64,000 nt of DNA from Rutidosis leptorrhynchoides (lineage: Eukaryota > Streptophyta > Magnoliopsida > Asterales > Asteraceae): contig NC_092341.1 in the NCBI RefSeq assembly GCF_046630445.1, forward strand, positions 293,326,001 to 293,390,000, in the 5' to 3' direction. This document shows, piece by piece, positions 24,541-33,507 of the stretch. Position 1 is the first letter of the stretch, and each line of letters opens with the position of its first letter. The translations under genes were made by a program, and so were the position numbers. Under the pieces are notes generated by a model. The model searched no databases, was not told the origin of the DNA, and saw only the letters and a list, made by a program, of their open reading frames with translations.

Positions 24541-24761
24541 TTAAAAATATAGCGTTAAACTTGGCTAGTTCCCTGTGGACGAACCGGACTTACTAAAAAC
24601 TACACTACTGTACGATTAGGTACACTGCCTATAAGTGTTGTAGCAAGGTTTAGGTATATCCACTCTATAAATAAATAAATAACTTGTGTAAAATTGTATC
24701 GTATTTAAAAGTATTTCGTAATAAAAATATAACTATTTCGTATACTACCCTGCACACATCA

Positions 24762-25189
24762 AATATCCCTCACATAGGGCAACAATTTTTAAAAATTTTC
24801 ACAAGTATTTCCGTTTCTGCAACAATGTTGCCAAATTGTTGTGCATACCAAAATGAAGTGCGAAACCTTGCTATTGTTACTCATCAATTTTTCAATTCAT
24901 GCATAACCATGCAAATAAACCTTTTTAATCTGAGCAATCTTTCCGCAGAAGTATGCATTATGCGCATAAAAGCTGTCGCTGATGAACTGTTATTGCCATC
25001 TATTCGTGGCACATCTTTGGTGAAATTAACTGTATCACACATGATATGCTCAATTGCTATTGTTTGTTAGCTCATGACCTCACTTGAGCTATCATCACTT
25101 TCTTTTAGAACAATGCAGCTAGTTACAACCCCACGACCTTTGATACCCACATTTTCCTGCGCAGTAATTAACGCACACATTGGCTCACT
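24762..25189 (-). other. Element D decayed end next to C
   Basis: Sequence continuing after the protease domain on the minus strand; many stops, no motif I can name. The open frame on the opposite strand (24684-25070) crosses the C LTR border and is not credible as a gene. Confidence 0.5.
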
Positions 25190-26956
25190 TTATGCAGATG
25201 TAACTGTCGCTATGCCTTTGCATGTTGCAAACTTAACCATTCCATGAATTGTGGATGAAATAACACCTAATTTACATAGCGCAGTGCGTCCCATAAGGAT
25301 ATTAAAACGTGAAATGGACCGCATAACATATAAATTTAAAGTCGCCTTTCGCGCCCTTTTTTGCGTCCACCTCATCAGTTAATTCAACATCTAATTCCAA
25401 TTGCCCAAAGGCCGTGTTGCTTTGCCCGAAAATCCAGAGAGCGATACTGCGGTTGGTAGCAGTTTTGATTTAATGTTTTCTGGCAATTTAGTGAAACATT
25501 GCTCATGCATGACATCAACACTACTTCCAGTGTCAATATGCACTTTTCGGATAAGAATTGTCGAATCTGCAATCTTACATGAGATGATTATAGGCTCTTC
25601 TGACAATCCGCAGTGTTGCACTGGCGAAAAAGTTATTGACGCAAGTTGCCATTTTTCAAGTACTTCATCATCTTTTCTTTTCTGCGCAACATTGTTTATT
25701 TGCACCATATTAATCACTTTAATTTCCTGCAAATTTTCCTTTTTTCCAACAAATTTTGTACCCAAATTTTTGACAGCAGGAGCTTTTCGTTCTTGTTGAA
25801 CAGTTGCGTTTACATTTAGCGTCTTGGGTGTGTTATTTAAACATGGCGCAATCATTACATTTGTAGAACTTACTGTTTTATCAATTAACAAGTGACTCAA
25901 TTTGCCTTGCGTTGTTTCTTCTGCAATCAACTCAACCAGATCACGGCATCTGTTTGTATCATGACCGTAATCATCATGAAAAACATAAAACTTAGATTTA
26001 TCGCGTCTGTTGTTTTCTGACAGCGGTGTTGTATCTGGGAAAGCTTTCGCAATCCTCTCTTGTATCAAAATCTCTTTTGGCGTTTTAGATAACGCCTGAA
26101 TTACATCGAATGAATCATTACTCCATTTTCTTAATGAATTGCGATTGTTGTACCCATGGTTACCATTATCACTATTATTGCGCTGTTGATCATTACGCTG
26201 ATAACCGCCATTATTGTTTCTTCGCTGATAGCCTGATCCATGATTGTCATCACGGTAATTATCTTGATTACCATCTCGATAATAATCATGATCATCTCGC
26301 CAGCCCCTTTCCTTTCCCCAATTACAGTTTTGCGTAATGTTGCTATCTTCCCCACAGCGGATATAATCATAAGTTTCTTGCATAACCTTTGCAAAGGTTT
26401 GTGGCACATCTCTACCCAATCTCCGCACTAATGTGGGGTGTTTCTGCGGGTTAATTGCATGAACGAAACCAGAGATTTTTTGGTCTTCGAACAGATTTGG
26501 TATCTTCTGAAATTCATAAACATAGCGCGTAAGCAACCCACCTAGAGTTTCTTTAAACCCTTGCTTGATATCATGGCACTCGATGTGCGTCTTTTTCTGC
26601 GGCAGCAAGTTTTGAAACTGCAAAAGGAATTTTTCACGCAGGTCAATGAAGCCAGCAATGCTTCACGCATTCAAATTATGGAACCATTCTCGCGCTAAGC
26701 CTTGTAAATCCATGGGGAAAACTCTGCATGCGATAGGTTCATCCCAATTATATGTACTCACGACTCCTTCGAACCGATGTAAGAAATCTTGAGGATCAGT
26801 TAAGCCGGAATACACGCCCAAGGTTGCAGGGACAATTGGCGGTGTTGTGATTGGATAATCAGAAATATGCGGTACAAATTTATATGTCACCGAAGTAATT
26901 TCTGTCGCAGTTTCATTGCGCGTTTCTTTTGTTTCTGCACAATATCTTTCAATCAT
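25190..26956 (-). pseudogene. Element D gag core and protease (broken)
   Basis: Gag core from 26956: PITTPPIVPATLGVYSG, DPQDFLHRFEGV, FPMDLQGLAREWFHNL. A TGA follows NLNA at 26660-26662, after which the frame runs 410 codons: LLPQKKTHIECHDIKQGFKE, SGFVHAINPQKHPTLVRRLG, then the zinc-finger-like region FYVFHDDYGHDTNRCRDL and the protease HIDTGSSVDVMHEQC. Protease C-terminal sequence resumes after two stops (25375-25190: RSISRFNILMGRTALCKLGV, TIHGMVKFATCKGIATV). These motifs are those of Tat-lineage gag and protease as I know the family. Nothing beyond protease remains. Confidence 0.85.
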
Positions 26957-27977
26957 CTTTTAAATCACATCAGGTTGATCAAATTTATGTTGCATATCCT
27001 TCGGCGCAATTTTGTGAAATATATCTGCTAAAAATAATTGCGCGTTTTCCTTTTCTGCAACATTTGAAGTTTCGCCCTCTTCCATATATTGTGGAATTGG
27101 CGTTTCAGGCCTTCTGCTTTTTAACTTTGTTACTTCAATGATTTCAGGATCACTCTCTGAATTATCAGAGAGCTGACGCTGTACTTTTGAATGCTTTTCT
27201 TTTTTTAAAAGCAGCACAGGCGATCCAAACGCGTTACAATCACGCGTATCTTCAGTTAAAGCAACACTGCTATATATGACCAATTGCTGCTTTTGCAACA
27301 AGGTGTCATTTAGCGGCCATTCATAGTTTAGTGGTATATGAAGATCAAGACCTTTCTCTTGAAGTAATTGCTTTGCCTCTAAAGGCAGTATTACACGCTT
27401 TGTAGTTTTATTTGTTGCATGTATTGAGAAGAGCTTTTGGATTGGGACCTTTACTTTTTTTTAAAAACAAAAGAGTTCTGAGCCTACCCCAGCGAGCGGT
27501 AGAGGGAACGAAAGGGTCCTTCGCGTTCCTATTGAGGTTGGTTTTCGGTACTCATCAACTTTGATCTATTTCAAGGATGCTAGAAAGATTTCGTACAAGC
27601 AAAGTAAGGCAGTATTACACGCTTTGTAGTTTTATTTGTTGCATCTTTTTCTGCGTTCTTATTAGCAACATTCACAATGCTTTCATTCGCCAATTTTTTT
27701 TCTGCATTTCCTTGAGGATTAGCAGAAGTAACTTTTGCGGTATTTTCGACGCGATTATTTATAACTTGCTGAGCGTTGCGTTTAGCTGCAATCGTTTTTC
27801 AACTACAACACTTTGCTGCGTTCCTTCATTAGCAATAACACTTCCTGATGATTTAGCAAGCAAATCTTTTGTTTGCTTGCTGATCTCAGGACTTGTTTGA
27901 AAATCGAATGACGTTGAATTTCTAAAATCATAGATATCAGCTATGTTATTGCTCTTCTTCTTACTGTGTGTTGTCAT
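26957..27977 (-). pseudogene. Element D gag N-terminal region, interrupted
   Basis: Begins with MTTHSKKKSNNIADIYDF at 27977 and is closed at 27759. A second open part (27301-26960) continues toward the gag core and ends in a stop just before MIERYCAETKE. Between the two lies the 39-bp duplication with a 185-bp insertion, which breaks the reading frame. Lys/Glu-rich, no catalytic motif. Confidence 0.7.
27382..27644. repeat. 39-bp direct duplication flanking a 185-bp foreign insertion
   Basis: 27382-27420 and 27606-27644 are identical over 39 bp. The 185 bp between them (27421-27605) are richer in G and C than their surroundings, have no poly-A tail or inverted ends, and interrupt gag of element D. 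The pattern fits repair of a double-strand break with filler DNA rather than a transposon. Confidence 0.8.
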
Positions 27978-28127
27978 TTTAGCTTGACACTTTCAATTAA
28001 ATCGTAGAAACCTGCAAATCATGAAACAAGAACATGACTATAATTGAATTCGCAATTAAATCATTCGATTACACAGAGTAGATTTATTGAATTCAATTTT
28101 AATTCATGTCCCACAGATGGCGCCAAT
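27978..28127 (-). other. Element D leader and primer binding site
   Basis: Minus strand TGGCGCCATCTGTGGG at 28125-28110, two bases from the LTR, is the non-Met primer site typical of Tat elements (compare TGGCGCCGTCTGTGGG). The rest is a short leader up to the gag ATG. Confidence 0.75.
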
Positions 28128-28604
28128 TGATCAATCCTAAACTAGATGTTAAGATCTAATTTAGGAATTGAGTGCAATGAGGGGTGGATGGTGGTGTTGA
28201 TAATGTTTTTGGGACCTTACGATCGTCTTTCACTTAGATTCAAGTGATCAATCACCATGTCCCAGTCTTGATCGCATTACCTTGGTTTGATTATAATTAA
28301 GGCTTGGGCGTATTCATAAGCGAACCATAAAAACCTTAGCAATTGCACAGAATCAACAACCTAAAATGAGAGGCCAAGCTCCCTATTTATAGGCTTCGGA
28401 TTTCCGAGGAGCTAACAACCGCGCAGCACCGACATACCCGCAGTAATTGTGCGGGACACTTTCGCAGATATTCTTTGCGCATGATTCCGCAAAGTTTAAA
28501 CACCGCGCATAATTGCTTGTTCACTTCTGCGGTTCTGTTTACTTTTTCTCTTGAGTTGCCTTTTGCACTTAAAATATACATATATATGCCTATATATATG
28601 ATCA
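28128..28604 (-). repeat. Element D 5' LTR, 477 bp
   Basis: Starts TGATCAATCC and ends ATATGATCA, so both ends carry the palindrome TGATCA. A minus-strand TATA box is at 28391-28384. Several GCGCA/TGCGC and CCGCA motifs lie at about 28420-28510. The other LTR is not in the window. Confidence 0.7.
28384..28391 (-). promoter_or_regulatory. TATA box of the D LTR
   Basis: Minus strand TATAAATA, followed by GGGAGC; plausible core promoter position, about 260 bp from the LTR end. Confidence 0.55.
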
Positions 28605-28628
28605 GGTGTTGGGCCATTTTTTTTTTTT

Positions 28629-29543
28629 TTAAGTTTTAGGCCTGTCATAGGCCTTAAAAAGGTGTTGAGCCGACCTTTTACCCAAATAATCAAGGGACCC
28701 CTTGTTTTTTACCCTATCCTCGACCAGATTTCTTTTATCATCAACAAGGTTGTTGGTTGAGAAACACCCGTGTTTATTTCTATCACCCAAATTAGGGTTC
28801 ATGCTATGTTTCTTAATCATATCATCTCTCTTCATCTTTTCTGGTGATTTCGATTGAAGAAGGATGTCTAATCCTTCTTCTTCAATTGTTTGCAAACAAT
28901 TGAATCTGTTTGGGTGATTGAAAGATTTCGATTCAGGGAACCAAGGGTTTCCTTTTTTGGTCGATTGAACACAGGGATTTTCCCTTGTTTGTTTGGTCGG
29001 TTTTCCCTTGTTCTCTTTTTGGTCGATTGAAGCCCTAGGGTTAAAGTCTTCAGACTTTCCCTTTTTCATGGTTCTATGACCGGTTTTAATGAATTTAGGG
29101 TTTGAGGATTTAACCCTCACCCATTTGGTTGATATGTAAGATTGATGCAATAAATTGGAAGTACCGCTTGTTGATCGTTCGATTTGAAGTTTGGATCTAG
29201 TGCTGCCGTTGCCGGCCACCTCTGCTACTGTCATCACCCGTCTACCACGTTCTTGTTTATTCCACCATTTGGGGTACCCGATGATCATGAAGCACTGAAG
29301 TATTGTGTGTCGTTACATTCCACAATACACACAACTCAGTTGTTGTAGTGGTTGATGGCGGTTTGTGATGATAATTTCTGTTCCGGCAACAGGTGGTGAT
29401 TTATGGTGGCAAAGAGCATCCAGGTAACCCTTTTTAATATGGTTTGAGCTAGCGTCTAGGATTGACATGGCAGTTTGATCTGAGCTACCGTCAATCTTAG
29501 ACATGGCAGCTTGAAACTCTTTAATGATAAATGATTGAGACAT
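28629..29543 (-). pseudogene. Element E gag C-terminal remnant
   Basis: The frame starts with MSQSFIIKEFQAAMSKIDGS at 29543, only 36 bp from the primer site. It reaches the knuckle CVYCGM-stop-RHTILQC, then IIGYPKWWNKQ. The CCHC knuckle followed by GYPxWW is typical of copia gag proteins of the UBN2 group. A stop lies inside the knuckle at 29313-29315. The 219-codon frame after it (29288-28629) shows no protease signature and I do not recognise its C-terminal two thirds. The lack of a capsid domain before the knuckle points to an internal deletion. Confidence 0.6.
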
Positions 29544-29579
29544 AGAACGAGTATTTTAATCACCAGATCGACACCGTTA

Positions 29580-29591
29580 GCTCTAATACCA
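29580..29591 (-). other. Element E primer binding site
   Basis: Minus strand TGGTATTAGAGC, one base from the usual TGGTATCAGAGC for initiator tRNA-Met, directly adjoining the LTR. Confidence 0.75.
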
Positions 29592-29941
29592 TGTTAGATT
29601 GATACAATATAAACGAGAATTGTTGTATTGATAGAGTAATTGGATTAATATTGATCGGTGAGTAACATTTTCACTTGAATTGATGTTAATACATTTACAA
29701 ACGGATTCTTTTTATATACAATACTACCAACAGCTATTTGTAAATGAAGTTAGGATCCATTAGTGCTTTTGGAACCACTTTATCATAGAAGGAAACCTGT
29801 TGTTGTTGTAACTCTTGGACAAGATTGTAATTGGTTGTCTTGTGATCTTCTTAAAAGAGATATGATGAAGTGGACCACTTCTGATCTCAAAGTCAACTTA
29901 CCTAAAATGGTAAGTTGACCATTTGTTGATTTATTCTAACA
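29592..29941 (-). repeat. Element E 5' LTR, 350 bp
   Basis: TGTTAGATTG...TTATTCTAACA with a 7-bp terminal inverted repeat TGTTAGA/TCTAACA. A minus-strand TATATAAA lies at 29718-29711. Short LTRs of this form are usual in copia elements. Confidence 0.8.
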
Positions 29942-30579
29942 CTTAATTAGCAAAACAATAACTGATCTTGTAGATGAACTGAGTCATCTCGAAAAGCCTA
30001 TTTCTGCGGATGCTGGTGTAAGCTTTAAACTCTAATGATTTATATAATTCAAAATTTTAGATAATATTAAATTATAATACACAGCACTTGAATTGAACCA
30101 TGGTTTTGTTATATTGATGCATGGAAGGTTGCTTAAGATAATGGATATATGACCAGCTTTTAATCATATATACAAAGAGCATCTAGACTGGATATAAGAA
30201 AGTAGCCCTTAACCACTGAATTAGATAGATCAACAATACATCTGAAGTAATGGGCGGGTCAGGTGGCAGGTCAAAATGGGTTGGTTTGACTAACCAAAAC
30301 GTTTTGCCTTTTTACGTCATAATTTTGATGGTTTATATATTACATAACATGATATCAAGTTTTAATTGTATAAATCATTTTCCTCTGACTTTTTAATTAC
30401 TCATAGATATCATTAGTCTTTAATTTTCATAATAACGTTTTATTGTAATCAGCGTATGAATATGAATGTATTGATCTCAACTGATTTATAACTTTGAAGA
30501 TTCATTGAATCAAGTTTCATGATTGTCTTTGTGCTACTTGAGCTCAAAAACGTTGCTCAACCTTTTATTTATGGGAATG
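29942..30579 (+). other. Non-LTR segment left of F, with possible exon fragments
   Basis: Not part of any recognised LTR element. 29951-30017 reads as a possible exon with an AG acceptor before it and GTAAGC after it, encoding KTITDLVDELSHLEKPISAD plus two residues. A second open stretch at 30519-30579 encodes MIVFVLLELKNVAQPFIYGN and runs into the F insertion; VLLEL recalls plant kinase subdomain IX, a weak match. The last five bases, GAATG (30575-30579), are the left target duplication of F. The rest is AT-rich and featureless. Confidence 0.35.
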
Positions 30580-31066
30580 TGTTGGGAAAGTTAATCTGAT
30601 GAGTCAAAGTATTTTGCAGATTTTAGAGTCTGATGATGTTAGAGTCTGAGGAGCAGATGATGTTAGAGTCTGAAGTTTTCAAAAGTCAACTGCCGAATGA
30701 TTTCTTGTTGATAAAGCCATTTGAAGATTCTGGAAGATCTCTTTTATATTTAGAAGATATATGATGATGCGTTTTTGTGTTTATCTTCCAGAATTAATCT
30801 CCTTAAGTTTAGCTTTGATCCTTGTATATCTTTTCCTATTTTGTAGAGTAGTTTGTTAAGAAACCAAATCTGGAAGATTTGGTTCTTCTTGTATAAATAC
30901 ACGTTTATGTTTGCAGTTTTTATAAATATATCAAAAACACGATTGTGCTTAATATATTATTGGTTTTCTTCTAATTCGTGTTCTCTTAATTTTCTGCACT
31001 TTAATTCCTATTGTTTGTGTGAAATTAAGAGTCTGGTGTTCATAGTTGAATTACTGTGAACTAATA
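30580..31066 (+). repeat. Element F 5' LTR, 487 bp
   Basis: TGTTGGGAAAG...GAACTAATA. The 3' end is TA rather than CA, fixed by the target duplication and by the point where the two flanks diverge (ACTGG here, GAATG at 40509). It holds a TATA box and three copies of AGAGTCTGA (30625, 30641 and about 30665). Confidence 0.95.
30892..30899 (+). promoter_or_regulatory. TATA box of the F LTR
   Basis: TATAAATA about 313 bp into the LTR; the second copy is at 40334-40341. A likely core promoter, with transcription starting roughly 30 bp downstream. Confidence 0.7.
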
Positions 31067-31068
31067 AC

Positions 31069-31080
31069 TGGTATCAGAGC
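31069..31080 (+). other. Element F primer binding site
   Basis: TGGTATCAGAGC, complementary to the 3' end of initiator tRNA-Met, two bases after the LTR. Confidence 0.92.
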
Positions 31081-31149
31081 AGGTTAAGGTGTAAATCCGT
31101 CAAAGGTAATCTTTAAAACGATCTATTTTTCATCTTTGAAGAAATCAAG

Positions 31150-33480
31150 ATGTCTACCAGTACAATTGTTACTCCAGTCATGGCTGGAAAAGGTGTGCCG
31201 ATTTTTGATGGCACAGACTTTGCAACATGGAAGCTAAAAGTTCTATGGTTTCTTGGATCTGTTCATGAAGATGCAGAAACTGTCCTTACCACAGGACCCA
31301 TTACACCAGGTCAAATGGTCGATGCTGTTCCTGGATCAGATACTGTTGCTGCACAACCTGCTTATTTTCGTTCAACTCCAAGAGAAAGATGGACAGAAGC
31401 AGAAGCTATAAAGTTTAAGCTTGACAGCAAAATAAGAAGTATTATTGGTAATGCTGTCACTGTTCCTATTCTCAGGAAAATTAGTCATGCCAAGACTGCT
31501 AAAGCTATGTGGGATCTTTTACTTAATGATTATGAAGGAGTCACAGTTGTTAAGACTCAAAAGAGAAAGAATCTGATCAGATGCTATGAAAACTTTGCTG
31601 CTGAGCCTAAAGAATCCTTAAGTGATCTCCACTCAAGGTTTCAGGTTTTGATAAATGATCTTGAAAGTGTTGGTATAGAAAAGACACAACAAGTTTTGTG
31701 TCAAAAGTTCATTGAATTACTACCTTCAAACTTTGAATCGGTTATTACTTCTATGGTAATAAGTGAGAAGATTGAAGGGTATGAGCTAAGTGAGTTGTTT
31801 GGTATTCTATCAAATTTTGAAGAAACACAGTTGAAGAACAAGATCAATGTTAAGAAGGTTGCTAAAGATCCAGAGGCAGCTTTGGTGGCTACTACAAAGA
31901 AGAACAAACAGTTGTTCTCCAGTTACTCTAGTAAGGTTGAATCTGAGGATGATGAAACTTCTGATGATAGTGAATCTGAAGAAGATGAGGAAGATGATGA
32001 TCTGGAGGCCCAGATAGCTCTTTTGGCTCAGAGAGTTGAGCAAAGAAAGTTTGGTTTTAAGAAGGGTAAAGGTAAGAGTTCATTTGATCCAAAGAAAGCT
32101 AAGTGTTTCAAGTGTGGTAAGATAGGGCATATAGCTGCTGATTGCTGGTCTAAGGTTGAAGGAGGTTCAGATTCCTACAAGTCTGTTGACAAAGCAAGAA
32201 AGTACAAGTTGAAGTACAAGAAATTAAAGAATGAAGCTGAGAAGGCAAAGGGTAAAGAACAGGAGAAGGCTTTGTATACTGAAACATGGGAGGATGAAGA
32301 TTCATCATCAGATGATGAGGAAGACAAGTGTTTTATGGCTTTAACTGAAATGGTTGGTGGATCCAGTAATTTTGAAGAGGATCTGAAGGCTATTGAGAAG
32401 ATGGATATGGATAGTTCTTGTAATAAAATTTCTGCCTATAAGGTACAAAACTTTGTGAACTATTTTGATAATGAAAAAGTGAGAATGTTTCAGTACTTGT
32501 TGCTTGACTTTAAGTGGTGTTTAGAAGACATTGATAGGTTAAGAACACAAATCTTTGATCTTAAACAGTCAATTATGGAAAAAGATGCTGAAATTAAAGG
32601 ATTAAAATCGTGTGAGGCTGAATTAGACACTTATAAAATGGCATATGCTGAAGAAACTAAAAGATTAAATACAGAATTAGGAAGATCAATTAAAAGGTCA
32701 AAACATTATGAGTCAATTTGTAGATCTTGGTGTGTATCTTCTAAAAAGAATTCTGATGCTATTGCCAAACAAATTCCAGATGATGTTAAGGCTATATTAG
32801 GTGAAAACTACATATTAGACAATAATGTGGAAGCTGATCCTAATAGATTTAAACCTGATATTTTACCAGATACTTTTGTAAAGTTTGATGGTGATAAAAA
32901 GATTTTGACAAATGCTTTTGTAAAATCATTAGATCCTGTTGAGCCTTTAGACATCATTGTACTTGAGAGCAGAGATCCTTTAGAGTCTGAAATTTTGTTA
33001 CCATCAGACTCTAACTGGTCAGAAAGTAAAAGTCAATCAGAGTCTGAACTTGAGAAATCTTCAGACTCTAACAGTTTAGATTTGAAAATTAAAAGTGAAT
33101 GTTCTGACCAGGAGTCTATCACCCATGAGTCAAGTTGCAAGGACATATCTGATTTATCTTCTGTTACTAGTACCAGTCCAGATTCTAAAAGGTCAAAAAG
33201 AAAGTCAAAGTCCAAACAGACTAAGACTATTCGAAAACTTAAAAAGGAAATTTCAAAACTTAATAATGTAATCAAAAGTAAAGAGAAATCTCCTGTTAAG
33301 AGTACATGTTGTCTTCCAAAGAGAATTGAAAAGTGTTGGAAACCCAAAGTCTGTGAAAGTGAAAGTGTTTTGAAATCTGTTAAAGACAAGTTGATCTGGA
33401 TTGGTAACAAAGCTTTTGTATGGAGAGTAAAAGATTCTCCTATTGAACCCACTGAAAAGTGGGTTCCCTCCAAGAATTAA
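31150..33480 (+). CDS. gag: Element F gag, 776 codons
   Basis: Starts at ATG 31150 (AAGATGTCTACC). The N-terminal part has the copia gag core (GVPIFDGTDFATWKLKVLWF, AKAMWDLLLNDYEG, LIRCYENFAAEPKESLSDLH). An acidic stretch (residues about 265-295) precedes one CCHC zinc knuckle, CFKCGKIGHIAADC, at residues 319-332. About 440 residues follow the knuckle, much longer than in most copia gag: a predicted coiled-coil-like region (LDFKWCLEDIDRLRTQIFDL) and a Ser/Glu/Asp-rich, then Lys-rich tail. The stop TAA (33478-33480) is in the same frame as pol, with a further TAG 24 bp on. Gag builds the particle and binds the element RNA. No break is seen. Confidence 0.93.
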   Translation: MSTSTIVTPVMAGKGVPIFDGTDFATWKLKVLWFLGSVHEDAETVLTTGPITPGQMVDAVPGSDTVAAQPAYFRSTPRERWTEAEAIKFKLDSKIRSIIGNAVTVPILRKISHAKTAKAMWDLLLNDYEGVTVVKTQKRKNLIRCYENFAAEPKESLSDLHSRFQVLINDLESVGIEKTQQVLCQKFIELLPSNFESVITSMVISEKIEGYELSELFGILSNFEETQLKNKINVKKVAKDPEAALVATTKKNKQLFSSYSSKVESEDDETSDDSESEEDEEDDDLEAQIALLAQRVEQRKFGFKKGKGKSSFDPKKAKCFKCGKIGHIAADCWSKVEGGSDSYKSVDKARKYKLKYKKLKNEAEKAKGKEQEKALYTETWEDEDSSSDDEEDKCFMALTEMVGGSSNFEEDLKAIEKMDMDSSCNKISAYKVQNFVNYFDNEKVRMFQYLLLDFKWCLEDIDRLRTQIFDLKQSIMEKDAEIKGLKSCEAELDTYKMAYAEETKRLNTELGRSIKRSKHYESICRSWCVSSKKNSDAIAKQIPDDVKAILGENYILDNNVEADPNRFKPDILPDTFVKFDGDKKILTNAFVKSLDPVEPLDIIVLESRDPLESEILLPSDSNWSESKSQSESELEKSSDSNSLDLKIKSECSDQESITHESSCKDISDLSSVTSTSPDSKRSKRKSKSKQTKTIRKLKKEISKLNNVIKSKEKSPVKSTCCLPKRIEKCWKPKVCESESVLKSVKDKLIWIGNKAFVWRVKDSPIEPTEKWVPSKN

Positions 33481-33507
33481 TTGTGTAGTTGTTTGTGTCT
33501 TGTGTAG

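Larger units (their letters stand above)
16616..24761 (+). mobile_element. Element C: Tat/Athila-like gag-protease element without pol
   Basis: Plus-strand element with an AT-rich 5' part (16616-17759), a gag-protease frame (17760-20516), 2.3 kb without coding sequence, a polypurine-like tract and a 1970-bp 3' LTR (22792-24761). No RT, RNase H or integrase motif is visible in any frame. It therefore resembles the non-autonomous gag-only elements described in plants. The 5' LTR is not recognisable as a copy of the 3' LTR, and no target duplication can be paired. Confidence 0.75.
22792..24761 (+). repeat. Element C 3' LTR, 1970 bp
   Basis: Starts TGATAATGCTAAAAACG after the purine-rich tract and ends CTGCACACATCA, giving canonical TG...CA ends. 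It has a TATA box at 23319, paired CCGCACTCGCGGA-like boxes at 23252 and 23284, and a long TA microsatellite at 24464-24537. No second copy is in the window, so the borders rest on motif recognition. Confidence 0.7.
24762..28604 (-). mobile_element. Element D: Tat-type Ty3/gypsy fragment
   Basis: Minus-strand remnant with a 477-bp 5' LTR (28128-28604), primer site, gag and protease. It is cut off at 24762, where the C LTR ends, so RT, RNase H, integrase and 3' LTR are missing. Stops and frame changes show it is old. A 39-bp duplication flanks a foreign insertion at 27382-27644. Confidence 0.85.
28605..29941 (-). mobile_element. Element E: internally deleted copia relic
   Basis: Minus strand: 350-bp 5' LTR (29592-29941), primer site and a short coding remnant with a zinc knuckle. 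The gag capsid, all of pol after the knuckle and the 3' LTR are missing. The left end abuts the D LTR at 28604 next to a 14-base T run (28617-28630). Confidence 0.7.

Noticed and set aside
24684..25799. Plus-strand ORFs of 128 and 132 codons at 24684-25070 and 25401-25799
   Set aside because: The first crosses the border between the C LTR and D; the second is the complement of the D protease frame. Neither shows a domain.
28617..28630. T run as the poly-A tail of a LINE or SINE
   Set aside because: No target duplication or recognisable body next to it; it sits at the D-E junction.
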